A stretch of DNA of 64,000 nucleotides, taken from the NCBI RefSeq assembly GCF_003001815.1, contig NZ_PVMZ01000020.1, positions 165,073 through 229,072 on the forward strand. The letters run 5' to 3'. The stretch comes from Actinoplanes italicus (lineage in GTDB: Bacteria > Actinomycetota > Actinomycetes > Mycobacteriales > Micromonosporaceae). Position numbers and translations under genes: made by a program. The notes below the pieces were generated by a model. That model had not been told where the DNA came from, ran no database searches, and saw nothing but the letters and a program-made list of their open reading frames with translations. Within the stretch, counting starts at the first letter, position 1, and each line of letters begins with the position of its first letter. Below, in pieces: positions 52,272-60,490 of the stretch.

Positions 52272-52733
52272 TCAGCCGGCGTTGAGCACGAACCCGACGC
52301 AGCCGCAGATCGCCAGGGTGACCGCGACCGCCAGCAGCGCGGCGGCCGCCGCGGCGCCCGGATAGCGCTGCGGGGGAGCGCCGAGCGCCCCGCGCAGGAA
52401 CGACAGCAGCGGCGCCCGGTACTCCAGCTCCACGGTGCGGCCGGGCACCGCCACGACGGTCGTCTCGGCGGCGCCGATCCGTGACGGGATGAGGTAGGGC
52501 ACGTGGACGTGCACGTGGTGCTCGCCGAGGTTGACCGACTGCACGACCCGTCCCCAATACGCCGGGATGCTCTCGCCGTCGATCTCCACCACCGGCGTGT
52601 AGAGCCCGAGCAGGAACGCGAACGGCGCATATCGCAGGGTGACCGCGATCGCCGACCCGTCGCTGCGGCGCGAGGTATCGACCGGCGGGAACCCGGGCGA
52701 GGAGGGCCGGTACGGCGGCGCGATGGTGGCCAT
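52272..52733 (-). CDS. Predicted membrane-anchored protein of unknown function
   Basis: 153 residues. A beta-type N-terminal domain (VVEIDGESIPAYWGRVVQSV, NLGEHHVHVHVPYLIPSRIG, TTVVAVPGRTVELEYRAPL) is anchored by a C-terminal helix (AAAAAALLAVAVTLAICGCV). A His-rich HHVHVHV strand is notable. No family recognised. Convergent to the PAS kinase. Confidence 0.65.
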   Translation of the reverse strand: MATIAPPYRPSSPGFPPVDTSRRSDGSAIAVTLRYAPFAFLLGLYTPVVEIDGESIPAYWGRVVQSVNLGEHHVHVHVPYLIPSRIGAAETTVVAVPGRTVELEYRAPLLSFLRGALGAPPQRYPGAAAAAALLAVAVTLAICGCVGFVLNAG

Positions 52734-52874
52734 GGCCCCGGCAGGATATGCCGGTCACGGACCGCGGGGAAAGGGCTGTCGTCCTAAGTGGACGATCAGG
52801 GGCTGCCGGGCGGCGCCTCGGAGGCTAGGATGAGCCCGCCCCGATCACGCTCCCACGCCCCGAGGAGACCCGCC

Positions 52875-53672
52875 GTGACCAGCGAGGACGCCAAGCCCAA
52901 CGTGGACACCCAGACGGTCTCGCCGGCCCGCCGGTGGAACTATTGGCTCGGCGGCAAGGACCATTTCCAGATCGACCGGGAGTCCGGTGACCGGATCGCG
53001 GCGGCCTTCCCGTCGATCCGGATCGCCGCCCAGCAGGGCCGCGCCTTCCACAACCGCACCGTCCGCCACCTGGCCGAGTCCGGCATCCGCCAGTTCGTCG
53101 ACATCGGCACCGGGCTGCCCGCTCCGGACAACACGCACGAGGTGGCGCAGCGCGTCGCGGCGGACAGCCGGGTCGTCTACGTCGACAACGACCCGATGGT
53201 GCTGGCCCACGCCCGCGCCCTGATGATCGGTGGCACCACCACCTACGTGAACGGCGACCTCAACGATCCGGGCAAGATCCTCCGGTCGGACGAGCTGCTC
53301 GCCATCGTCGACCTGTCCCGTCCGGTCGCGATCCTGCTCATCGCCGTCCTGCACTTCATCCCGGACGACGACAAGGCACGTTCGGTGGTCCGCGAGCTGC
53401 TGGACGCCGCCGCGCCCGGCAGCTACCTGGTCGCCACCAACTCGACCAAGGACTTCGTCCCGCCGGCCGTCGCCGCGCAGTACGACGCGATGCTCAAGGG
53501 CGGCCACGTCGACGCCTGGCCCCGCGACCGCGACACCTTCGCCCGCTTCTTCGACGGCCTGGAACTCCTCGACCCCGGTGTGGTGGCGATCAGCGACTGG
53601 CGTCCCGCCGACGGTGACCGGCCGACGCCGGCCGAGGCCTCGATGTACGGCGCCGTCGGCCGTAAACCCTGA
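52875..53672 (+). CDS. SAM-dependent methyltransferase (PF04672 family), second copy
   Basis: 265 residues. SPARRWNYWLGGKDHFQIDR, SAM loop QFVDIGTGLPAPDNTHEVAQ, VVYVDNDPMVLAHARAL and AILLIAVLHFIPDDDK. The GTG at 52875 is chosen for the GAGGAGA seven bases upstream. Only moderately similar to the copy at 49104, so not a recent duplicate. Confidence 0.9.
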   Translation: MTSEDAKPNVDTQTVSPARRWNYWLGGKDHFQIDRESGDRIAAAFPSIRIAAQQGRAFHNRTVRHLAESGIRQFVDIGTGLPAPDNTHEVAQRVAADSRVVYVDNDPMVLAHARALMIGGTTTYVNGDLNDPGKILRSDELLAIVDLSRPVAILLIAVLHFIPDDDKARSVVRELLDAAAPGSYLVATNSTKDFVPPAVAAQYDAMLKGGHVDAWPRDRDTFARFFDGLELLDPGVVAISDWRPADGDRPTPAEASMYGAVGRKP

Positions 53673-53839
53673 CCGGAGACTTCGTTGGAGGGAAACGCGC
53701 GACAGGCTCCGTGACCGGCTTCATGACCTTGCACGATGGTCGTACCGTCTGTTGTTGGATCGCGCGGACCAGCGCTTTCTCAGCGTTCATACAGCGGGCG
53801 TTGCTAGTTTCGAGGCACATTTTCTAGCGGGAGAACATC

Positions 53840-54910
53840 GTGGTCTTCAAGAAGCTGCTCGGTGCCCTCGGTGTGGGCGGTCCGAGCGTGGACACTGTGC
53901 TGTCGAACCCGAGCACCTATCCGGGCGCTCCGCTGACCGGCAACGTCAACATTGTCGGTGGCACGCAGGACGTGGACATCGAGCACATCACCCTCGGCCT
54001 CGTCACCCGGATGGAGGTGGAGGCCGGTGGTGGCGACCACTCGGCCGTCGCCGACTTCCTGCGGCTCCCGGTCTCCGGTCCGATGCGCCTGACCACCGGT
54101 CAGAAGCTGTCGATCCCGTTCCGCATCGACATGCCGTGGGAGACTCCGATCACCACGGTCTACGGCCAGACGCTGCGCGGCATGGTGATGGGTGTGCGCA
54201 CCGAGCTCGCCATCGCGCGGGCCATCGACAAGGGTGACCTCGACGCGGTGCACGTGCATCCGCTGCCGATCCACCAGCGCATCCTCGACGCGTTCGCACA
54301 GCTCGGCTTCCGCTTCAAGTCCGCCGACCTGGAGTACGGCCAGATCTACGGCGTCCACCAGACGCTGCCGTTCTACCAGGAGATCGAGTACTACCCGCCG
54401 CAGCAGTACGCGCACGCCATCAACGAGGTCGAGCTGACGTTCGTGACCAGCCCGCACCAGGTCGAGGTGGTGCTGGAGTTCGACAAGCGCGGCGGGCTGT
54501 TCACCCAGGGCCACGACACGTACGGCCGCTACACCGTCTCGCACGCCGACGCCGACACCACCGACTGGCGTCAGGTCGTCGACGGCTGGGTCCGCCAGTC
54601 GGTGGACAAGCGCAAGTCGATGCCGGGCTTCGGTCAGCCGCAGCCGGGTTACGGCCACCCGCAGCAGGGCTACGGGCACCCGCAGCCCGGTTACGGTCAC
54701 CCCCAGCCGGGTTACGGCCACCCGCAGCCCGGTTACGGCCACCACGGCCACTACCGGCAGCAGGGGCACCACGGCCACTACCGGCGCGGTCACCACGGCT
54801 CGGGTATGGGCGGCGCCGCGATGGGCATCGCGGGTGGTCTGGCCGCCGGATACCTGGCCGGCGAGGCGATCGACGAGATCGGCGACGCCTTCGAGGGCTT
54901 CGAGGAGTAA
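53840..54910 (+). CDS. spo0M: Spo0M-like sporulation-control protein
   Basis: 356 residues. The arrestin-like Spo0M fold fills residues 1-245 (KKLLGALGVGGPSVDTVLSN, then GKVNIVGG-type strand GNVNIVGGTQDVDIEHITLG and FDKRGGLF). A disordered tail follows with five PGYGHPQ-type heptads (about 265-300), a His/Gly-rich patch (GHHGHYRQQGHHGHYRRGHH) and a glycine-zipper-like AAMGIAGGLAAGYLAGEAID. The tail could bind metal or membrane. GTG start with GGGAGAA upstream; strong terminator after the stop. Confidence 0.9.
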   Translation: MVFKKLLGALGVGGPSVDTVLSNPSTYPGAPLTGNVNIVGGTQDVDIEHITLGLVTRMEVEAGGGDHSAVADFLRLPVSGPMRLTTGQKLSIPFRIDMPWETPITTVYGQTLRGMVMGVRTELAIARAIDKGDLDAVHVHPLPIHQRILDAFAQLGFRFKSADLEYGQIYGVHQTLPFYQEIEYYPPQQYAHAINEVELTFVTSPHQVEVVLEFDKRGGLFTQGHDTYGRYTVSHADADTTDWRQVVDGWVRQSVDKRKSMPGFGQPQPGYGHPQQGYGHPQPGYGHPQPGYGHPQPGYGHHGHYRQQGHHGHYRRGHHGSGMGGAAMGIAGGLAAGYLAGEAIDEIGDAFEGFEE

Positions 54911-54922
54911 ACAAGCTGGTCA

Positions 54923-54954
54923 GGGGCGAGGGCTTCGGCTCTCGCCCCTTTTTT
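54923..54954 (+). terminator. Intrinsic terminator of spo0M
   Basis: GGGGCGAG pairs with CTCGCCCC around an extended stem closed by a TTCG tetraloop, followed by TTTTTT. Textbook Rho-independent terminator. Confidence 0.95.
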
Positions 54955-55012
54955 CGTCTCCTAATCCCTACTCACTCTATGGGAAATGTATGTGTCATGG
55001 GTCACAAAGTGG

Positions 55013-55041
55013 CTGACGTAGCGTGCACGGCGATTTACGTT
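55013..55041 (+). promoter_or_regulatory. Promoter of the sulfonate operon
   Basis: CTGACG (55013-55018), 17 bases, TACGTT (55036-55041). The leader-peptide ATG begins six bases after the -10, so the transcript probably starts at or next to that ATG. Confidence 0.6.
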
Positions 55042-55047
55042 GCTGTC

Positions 55048-55119
55048 ATGAACCGGAGCAAGCGTCTGACGCGGCGCCGCTTCGTCGACTACCTCCGGGT
55101 GTGTACCTGCGCCTGTTGA
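55048..55119 (+). CDS. Cys-rich leader peptide of the sulfonate operon
   Basis: A 23-codon reading frame: MNRSKRLTRRRFVDYLRV followed by CTCAC and TGA. It lies 199 bp upstream of ssuA with no other gene between. Short leader peptides ending in Cys clusters are known ahead of actinobacterial sulfur-uptake operons, where slow translation at low cysteine relieves attenuation. The RRRFVDYLRV core resembles those peptides (RRHVDLxR). The start appears leaderless. The 199-bp gap after it is C-rich with few strong hairpins, which would suit Rho-dependent or translational attenuation. Confidence 0.8.
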   Translation: MNRSKRLTRRRFVDYLRVCTCAC

Positions 55120-55317
55120 GTCCGACGGCGAAGCCCGCCGCCCGTACCAGCAGCCATCGCCGAGCATCGTCGCCCGGCCCCTCCAGGCACCCCTGACTGA
55201 ACGCGGCCGGCCCTCACGCCGGCGCGCTGATTCCTGCCTATGAACGCCGACGGCCGACCACAGCCGCCCGGCCGATGACACGCACCCAGCGGCCGAACCT
55301 TCGCAAGGAGTTCCGAG

Positions 55318-56343
55318 ATGACGACCCGCAGATCCGCAATAGCCGCCGCCCTGGCCGGAGTACTGGCCGTCACGACGCTCGCCGCCTGCGGCGGATCCGA
55401 CGGGCCCGCCGCCGCGGGCGAGCAGGTCAAGGAACTGCGCTACCAGGGCAACGTCGGCGCCGTGAGCCTCCCCGAGCTGGCCGCCGACCTCGGTTACCTC
55501 GGCGACCTCAAGCTCAACTGGATCGGCAACACGATCAGCGGCCCGCAGGACATCCAGGCCGCCACCACCGGCGACACCGACTTCGGCGGCGCGTTCAACG
55601 GCGCGATCGTCAAGCTCGCCTCCTCCGGCGCCCCGATCACCGCGGTCATCGGCTACTACGGCGTCGACGACGTCACCTTCAACGGCTTCTACGTCCTCGA
55701 CGACAGCCCGATCAAGACCGCCAAGGACCTGATCGGCAAGAAGATCGGCGTCAACACCCTGGGCGCCCACTCCGAGGCCATCACCAAGACGTACCTGGCC
55801 AAGAACGGCCTCACCGACGACGAGATCAAGCAGGTCGAGCTGATCGTCGTCCCGCCGGTCAACACCGAGCAGTCCCTGCGGGCCAAGCAGATCGACGTCG
55901 CGGCCCTCGGCGGCACGCTGCGCGACAAGGCCCTCGACCGCGGCGGCATCCACCCGCTGTACACCGACTACGACCTGCTCGGGAAGTTCACCGCGGGCAG
56001 CTACATCTTCCGCGACGACTTCATCAAGAAGAACCCGGACACCGTGAAGACCTTCGTCTCCGGCGTCGGCAAGGCCATCGAATGGTCCCGCACCACTCCG
56101 CGCGAGCAGGTCATCGCGAAGCTCCAGGAGATCATTAAGAAGCGCGGCCGCCAGGAGGACGACAGCCAGACCAAGTTCTGGAAGAGCTACGGCGTGGCCG
56201 GCAAGGGCGGCGTCATCGACGAGCGCGAGTTCACCACCTGGATCGAGTGGCTGGACCGGGCCGGCGAGCTCAAGAAGGACATCAAGGCCGGCGACATCTA
56301 CAGCAACGACTACAACTCCTTCGCCACCGGCGGTGCGGCATGA
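55318..56343 (+). CDS. ssuA: Aliphatic sulfonate ABC transporter, substrate-binding lipoprotein
   Basis: 341 residues with a lipoprotein signal (TTRRSAIAAALAGVLAVTTL, lipobox LAAC) and a NMT1/SsuA-type fold: VGAVSLPELAADLGYLGDLK, ISGPQDIQAATTGDTDFGGA, GKKIGVNTLGAHSEAITKTY. It captures a sulfonate or related organosulfur compound outside the membrane. AAGGAG precedes the ATG. First structural gene of the operon after the Cys leader; overlaps ssuB by 4 bp. Confidence 0.9.
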   Translation: MTTRRSAIAAALAGVLAVTTLAACGGSDGPAAAGEQVKELRYQGNVGAVSLPELAADLGYLGDLKLNWIGNTISGPQDIQAATTGDTDFGGAFNGAIVKLASSGAPITAVIGYYGVDDVTFNGFYVLDDSPIKTAKDLIGKKIGVNTLGAHSEAITKTYLAKNGLTDDEIKQVELIVVPPVNTEQSLRAKQIDVAALGGTLRDKALDRGGIHPLYTDYDLLGKFTAGSYIFRDDFIKKNPDTVKTFVSGVGKAIEWSRTTPREQVIAKLQEIIKKRGRQEDDSQTKFWKSYGVAGKGGVIDEREFTTWIEWLDRAGELKKDIKAGDIYSNDYNSFATGGAA

Positions 56344-57146
56344 CGACCGAGCCGAAGATCCGCTTCGAGAGCGTCGGCAAGACGTTCAACGCCCGCGGCA
56401 AGACGGTCACCGCACTTCAGGACATCAATCTGGACGTACGCGACGGCGAGTTCCTGGTCATCGTGGGCCCGAGCGGCTGCGGCAAGTCCACGCTGCTCGA
56501 CCTGCTCGGCGGGCTCAGCGACATCTCCAGCGGCCGGATCCTGGTCGACGGCAAGCCGGTCACCGGCCCCGGCCTCGACCGCGGCATCGTCTTCCAGCAG
56601 TACGCGCTGCTGCCGTGGCGCACCGCGCAGGGCAACGTCGAGTTCGGTCTCGAGGCCAAGGGCGTCAGCCGCAGGGAGCGCGCCGCCAAAGCCCGCGAAT
56701 ACCTCGACCTGGTCGGGCTGGCCGGCTTCCACGACCGCTACCCGCACGAACTCTCCGGCGGCATGAAGCAGCGCGTGGCGATCGCCCGCAGCCTGGCGTT
56801 CGACCCGGACGTGCTGCTCATGGACGAGCCGTTCGCGGCACTGGACGCGCAGACCCGTGACGGCTTGCAGGACGAGCTGCTGCGCATCTGGGAGAAGACC
56901 GGCAAGACGATCGTCTTCATCACCCACGGCATCGAGGAGGCCGTCTACCTCGGCCAGCGGGTCGCCGTCCTGACCTCGCGGCCGGGCCGGATCAAGCAGG
57001 TCGTGGAGGTACCGATCGACGCACGGTCGGCCACCGAGGACCTGCGCTCCGACCCCCAGTTCGCCCACTACCGGCACGAGATCTGGAGCCTGCTGCGCGA
57101 TGAGGTCGACCGCGCCCGCAACGAGGAGTTGAAGATCAATGTCTAG
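56340..57146 (+). CDS. ssuB: Sulfonate ABC transporter ATP-binding protein
   Basis: 268 residues. Walker A GPSGCGKSTLLDLL, Q-loop FQQYALLPWRTAQGNVEFGL, signature ELSGGMKQRVAIARSLAFDP, Walker B VLLMDEPFAALDAQ, H-loop ITHGIEEAVYL. SsuB/TauB class. ATGA overlap with ssuA, 8-bp overlap with ssuC. Confidence 0.94.
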   Translation: MTTEPKIRFESVGKTFNARGKTVTALQDINLDVRDGEFLVIVGPSGCGKSTLLDLLGGLSDISSGRILVDGKPVTGPGLDRGIVFQQYALLPWRTAQGNVEFGLEAKGVSRRERAAKAREYLDLVGLAGFHDRYPHELSGGMKQRVAIARSLAFDPDVLLMDEPFAALDAQTRDGLQDELLRIWEKTGKTIVFITHGIEEAVYLGQRVAVLTSRPGRIKQVVEVPIDARSATEDLRSDPQFAHYRHEIWSLLRDEVDRARNEELKINV

Positions 57147-58005
57147 CATCACGGAAACCCGCCCGACAGAACGTTCTGTCTCCCTGGGTGGGCGTCCCGC
57201 GGTCCGTCCCGCTCCGGCCGTGTCCGTGGGCAGCGCGGTCAGAACTGCCGGGCGGGTCGCCGGCGCCGTCGTCACCCGTACGATCGCCATCGGTCTTCTC
57301 GCCCTGGTCTGGGAGATCTTCCCGCGACTCGGCCTGGTCGACGCGACCTTCCTGCCGCCGCTGTCGGAGGTGCTGGTCGCCTGGTGGGACCTGCTGCTCT
57401 CCGGCGAACTGTGGGCACACACGGAGGCCAGCCTCACCCGCTCGGCCGCCGGATTCGGTCTCGCAATCCTCATCGCCGTGCCGCTCGGCCTGCTGATCGG
57501 CTGGTACAGCCCGGTCGCCAACCTGCTGAACCCACTGCTCGAGGTCTTCCGCAACACCGCCGCCCTGGCCATCCTGCCGGTCTTCGTGCTGATCCTGGGC
57601 CTCGGCGAAACCTCCAAGATCTCGATCATCCTGTACGGCTGCACGTGGCCGATCCTGCTGAACACGGTGAGCGGCGTCCGTACCGTCGATCCGCTCCTGA
57701 TCAAATCGGCCCGATCGCTGGGCCTGGGTCCGATCCGGCTCTTCCAGAAGGTCGTCCTGCCCGCGGCCGTGCCGACCATCTTCACCGGCATCCGGCTCGC
57801 CGGCGCCGCCTCGATCCTGATCCTCATCGCCGCCGAGATGGTCGGCGCCAAGGCAGGACTCGGCTACCTCATCAACTACGCGCAGTACAACTTCGCGGTC
57901 TCCGACATGTACGCCGGGATCATCACGATCTCCGCGATCGGCCTGCTGGTGAACCAGCTCCTCATCGTCACCGAGCGCCGGTTCTCGACCTGGCGCACCA
58001 ACTGA
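57139..58005 (+). CDS. ssuC: Sulfonate ABC transporter permease
   Basis: 288 residues. About six helices after a 50-residue cytosolic N-terminus. The EAA loop is VDPLLIKSARSLGLGPIRLF, contacting the ATPase; AEMVGAKAGLGYLINYAQYN is typical of SsuC/TauC. Confidence 0.93.
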   Translation: MSSITETRPTERSVSLGGRPAVRPAPAVSVGSAVRTAGRVAGAVVTRTIAIGLLALVWEIFPRLGLVDATFLPPLSEVLVAWWDLLLSGELWAHTEASLTRSAAGFGLAILIAVPLGLLIGWYSPVANLLNPLLEVFRNTAALAILPVFVLILGLGETSKISIILYGCTWPILLNTVSGVRTVDPLLIKSARSLGLGPIRLFQKVVLPAAVPTIFTGIRLAGAASILILIAAEMVGAKAGLGYLINYAQYNFAVSDMYAGIITISAIGLLVNQLLIVTERRFSTWRTN

Positions 58006-58018
58006 AAGGGGTCTTCCC

Positions 58019-58915
58019 ATGAGCATCGACATCACGCGTATCGGTGGCCGGATCGGGGCCGAGGTCTCCGGCATCGACCTCAAGCTTCCCGTTGAGCCGG
58101 GCGACGCCAAGGAGATCCATGACGCCCTGGTCGAGCACAAGGTGCTGGTCTTCCGCGACCAGCATCTCGACGACGAACAGCACCAGCGCTTCGCCTCGAT
58201 CTTCGGCGAGCTGACCCTGGCCCACCCGACCGTCCCGTCCGTCGACGGCCAGGCCAACGTGCTCGAGGTCGCCGGTGGCGAGGGCGCCCGTGCCAACGCC
58301 TGGCACACCGACGTCACGTTCGTGGTCGCCCCGCCCAAGGCCACCACGCTGCGCAGCCTCGTCATCCCGCCGTACGGCGGCGACACCCTGTTCTCCAACA
58401 CCGCCGCGGCCTACGCCGACCTGCCCGAGCACCTGCGGTTCCTCGCCGACCGGCTGTGGGCCGAGCACTCGAACGAATACGACTACGCCGAGCACCCGCA
58501 GTTCCGCTCGGCCGAGGTCGAGGCGTACCAGAAGGTCTTCGTCTCCACCCGCTACCGCACCGCCCACCCGGTGGTCCGCGTGAACCCCGACTCGGGTGTG
58601 CCGAACCTGTTCATCGGCAACTTCGTCGTCGGCATCGAGGGCCTGTCGCGCACCGAGTCCCGCGACATCCTGCGGCTTCTCCAGTACTACGTGACCCGCC
58701 CGGAGAACACGCTGCGCCACAAGTGGCAGGTCGGCGACATCGTCGTCTGGGACAACCGGTCCACCCAGCACTACGCCGCCGACGACTACGGCGACCTGGC
58801 CCGCAAGCTGCATCGCGTCACCGTCGCCGGTGACGTCCCGGTCGGCGTGAACGGTGAGAAGTCGCGGATCCTCGAAGGCGACGAGGCCACCCACTACACC
58901 CCGCAGGTGCAGTGA
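58019..58915 (+). CDS. TauD/TfdA-type alpha-ketoglutarate sulfonate dioxygenase
   Basis: 298 residues. The Fe(II) site is HxD in NAWHTDVTFVVAPPKATTLR near residue 95 and a distal His in DNRSTQHYAADDYG near 250; the 2-oxoglutarate Arg lies in RKLHRVTVAGD. It likely releases sulfite from a sulfonate or alkyl sulfate imported by SsuABC. The substrate is not determinable. Its stop overlaps the next gene. Confidence 0.9.
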   Translation: MSIDITRIGGRIGAEVSGIDLKLPVEPGDAKEIHDALVEHKVLVFRDQHLDDEQHQRFASIFGELTLAHPTVPSVDGQANVLEVAGGEGARANAWHTDVTFVVAPPKATTLRSLVIPPYGGDTLFSNTAAAYADLPEHLRFLADRLWAEHSNEYDYAEHPQFRSAEVEAYQKVFVSTRYRTAHPVVRVNPDSGVPNLFIGNFVVGIEGLSRTESRDILRLLQYYVTRPENTLRHKWQVGDIVVWDNRSTQHYAADDYGDLARKLHRVTVAGDVPVGVNGEKSRILEGDEATHYTPQVQ

Positions 58916-60273
58916 TGGGTTCCTTTGAGAACCGCCCAGGTCAGCTCCACCTCAACGCGTTCCTCATGAGCGTGGGCCACCACGAGGCCTCCTGGCGGCT
59001 GCCGGAGAGCGACCCGTACGCCGACCAGAGCGTCGAGCACTTCCAGAACCTCGCCCGGATCGCCGAGCGCGGCAAGCTCGACTCGCTGTTCCTCGCCGAC
59101 GGGCCTGTCCTCTGGGACCAGGTCGGCCGCCGCCCGTCCGGTGTGCTCGAACCGACCCTGCTGCTGACCGCCCTGGCCGGGGCGACGTCCCGGATCGGGC
59201 TGATCGCCACCGCGTCGACCACCTACAACGAGCCGTACAACCTGGCCCGCCGGTTCGGCTCACTGGACATCATCAGCGGCGGCCGGGCCGGCTGGAACAT
59301 CGTCACCACGGCCGGGCTCGACGCGGCCCGCAATTTCAACCTCGACCACCTGCCCGCCCACAAGGAGCGCTACGAGCGGGCCGCCGAGTTCGTCGACGTG
59401 TCGCTCAAGCTCTGGGACTCGTGGGACGACGACGTCATCGTCGCCGACAAGTCGACCGGCGTGTGGGGTGACGACACCAAGATCTACCCGCCTGAGCACA
59501 GGGGGCGGTACTACTCGGTCGCCGGGGCGCTCAACGTCCCGCGGTCCGCGCAGGGCCACCCCGTCCTGGTGCAGGCCGGCTCGTCGGAGAACGGGCGCAA
59601 CTTCGCCGCCAAGTACGCCGAGGCGGTCTTCACCGCGCACCAGACACTGTCCGACGCGCAGGAGTTCTACGACGACCTCAAGCGCCGGACCGCTGAGCAC
59701 GGCCGCGACCCGGACCACATCAAGATCCTTCCCGGGATCGTGCCGATCATCGGCCGGACCGTCGCCGAGGCGCAGGCCCTCGAGGCGGAACTGGAGCGGC
59801 TCATCCGGCCCGAGTACGCGCTCGCCCAGCTCGCCGGACTGCTCGGCATCGAGGCGTCGGAACTGTCGCTCGACGCGCCGCTGCCGGCGAACCTGCCGGA
59901 GGAGGAGCAGATCGAGGGCGCCAAGAGCCGGCGAACCCTGGTCGTCAACCTCGGCCGCCGGGAGAACCTCACCGTCCGTGAGCTGATCGGGCGTCTCGGC
60001 GGCGGCCGTGGCCACCTGACGTTCACCGGCACGGCGGTGCAGGTCGCGGACAAGATCGAGCAGTGGTACTCCGGCGGCGCGGCCGACGGCTTCAACATCA
60101 TGGCACCGGTCCTGCCGTCGGGGCTCGAGGCGTTCGTCGACCAGGTCGTGCCGATCCTGCAGGAGCGCGGCCGGTTCCGCACCGAGTACACCGGTCGCAC
60201 GCTGCGCGAACACTACGGCCTGCCCCGTCCGGCCAACCGCAACACGGTCCGCGACGCGGTTCCCGTCCTCTGA
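58915..60273 (+). CDS. LLM-class flavin-dependent monooxygenase (NtaA/SnaA/DszA type)
   Basis: About 452 residues. NtaA/DszA family marks: LHLNAFLMSVGHHEASWRLP, RIGLIATASTTYNEPYNLAR, GGRAGWNIVTTAGLDAARNF and HPVLVQAGSSENGRNFAAKY. Uses FMNH2 from a separate reductase (none in the window) to oxidise an organosulfur or amine compound; organosulfur fits the operon. In-frame ATGs at 58912 and 58915. Confidence 0.9.
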   Translation: MGSFENRPGQLHLNAFLMSVGHHEASWRLPESDPYADQSVEHFQNLARIAERGKLDSLFLADGPVLWDQVGRRPSGVLEPTLLLTALAGATSRIGLIATASTTYNEPYNLARRFGSLDIISGGRAGWNIVTTAGLDAARNFNLDHLPAHKERYERAAEFVDVSLKLWDSWDDDVIVADKSTGVWGDDTKIYPPEHRGRYYSVAGALNVPRSAQGHPVLVQAGSSENGRNFAAKYAEAVFTAHQTLSDAQEFYDDLKRRTAEHGRDPDHIKILPGIVPIIGRTVAEAQALEAELERLIRPEYALAQLAGLLGIEASELSLDAPLPANLPEEEQIEGAKSRRTLVVNLGRRENLTVRELIGRLGGGRGHLTFTGTAVQVADKIEQWYSGGAADGFNIMAPVLPSGLEAFVDQVVPILQERGRFRTEYTGRTLREHYGLPRPANRNTVRDAVPVL

Positions 60274-60288
60274 CCCCCAGGCTGTGGC

Positions 60289-60323
60289 GTACCGCTGTCT
60301 CAGCGCCGCTGAGACAGCGGTAC
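60289..60323. repeat. 35-bp perfect palindrome after the sulfonate operon
   Basis: Arms of 17 bp (GTACCGCTGTCTCAGCG and its exact complement) around a single central C, 15 bp after the LLM gene stop. A related half-site, GAGACAGCGGT, recurs at 60361-60371. It may terminate transcription or be a repeated palindromic element. No gene is supported in 60274-60490. Confidence 0.85.
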
Positions 60324-60490
60324 AGCACCGCCACGAAGTTCCGGCTGTCCCGGGCCGCATGAGACAGCGGTGCGAGCCAGCCGGGGTTTGCGTCAGCACC
60401 ACGGGACTTCAGGAGGGTGGTGCCACCGCGGGACCGCGTGGTCTGCGGTTGAGGGAGCGGTGGCCGTACCGTAGGAAAGGTCTTGATCTC

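Noticed and set aside
60284..60490. N-terminal extension of the MFS transporter with an ATG at 60284
   Set aside because: It would be encoded by the palindrome and adds no membrane segment; the TTG at 60491 has a ribosome-binding site and starts at helix 1.
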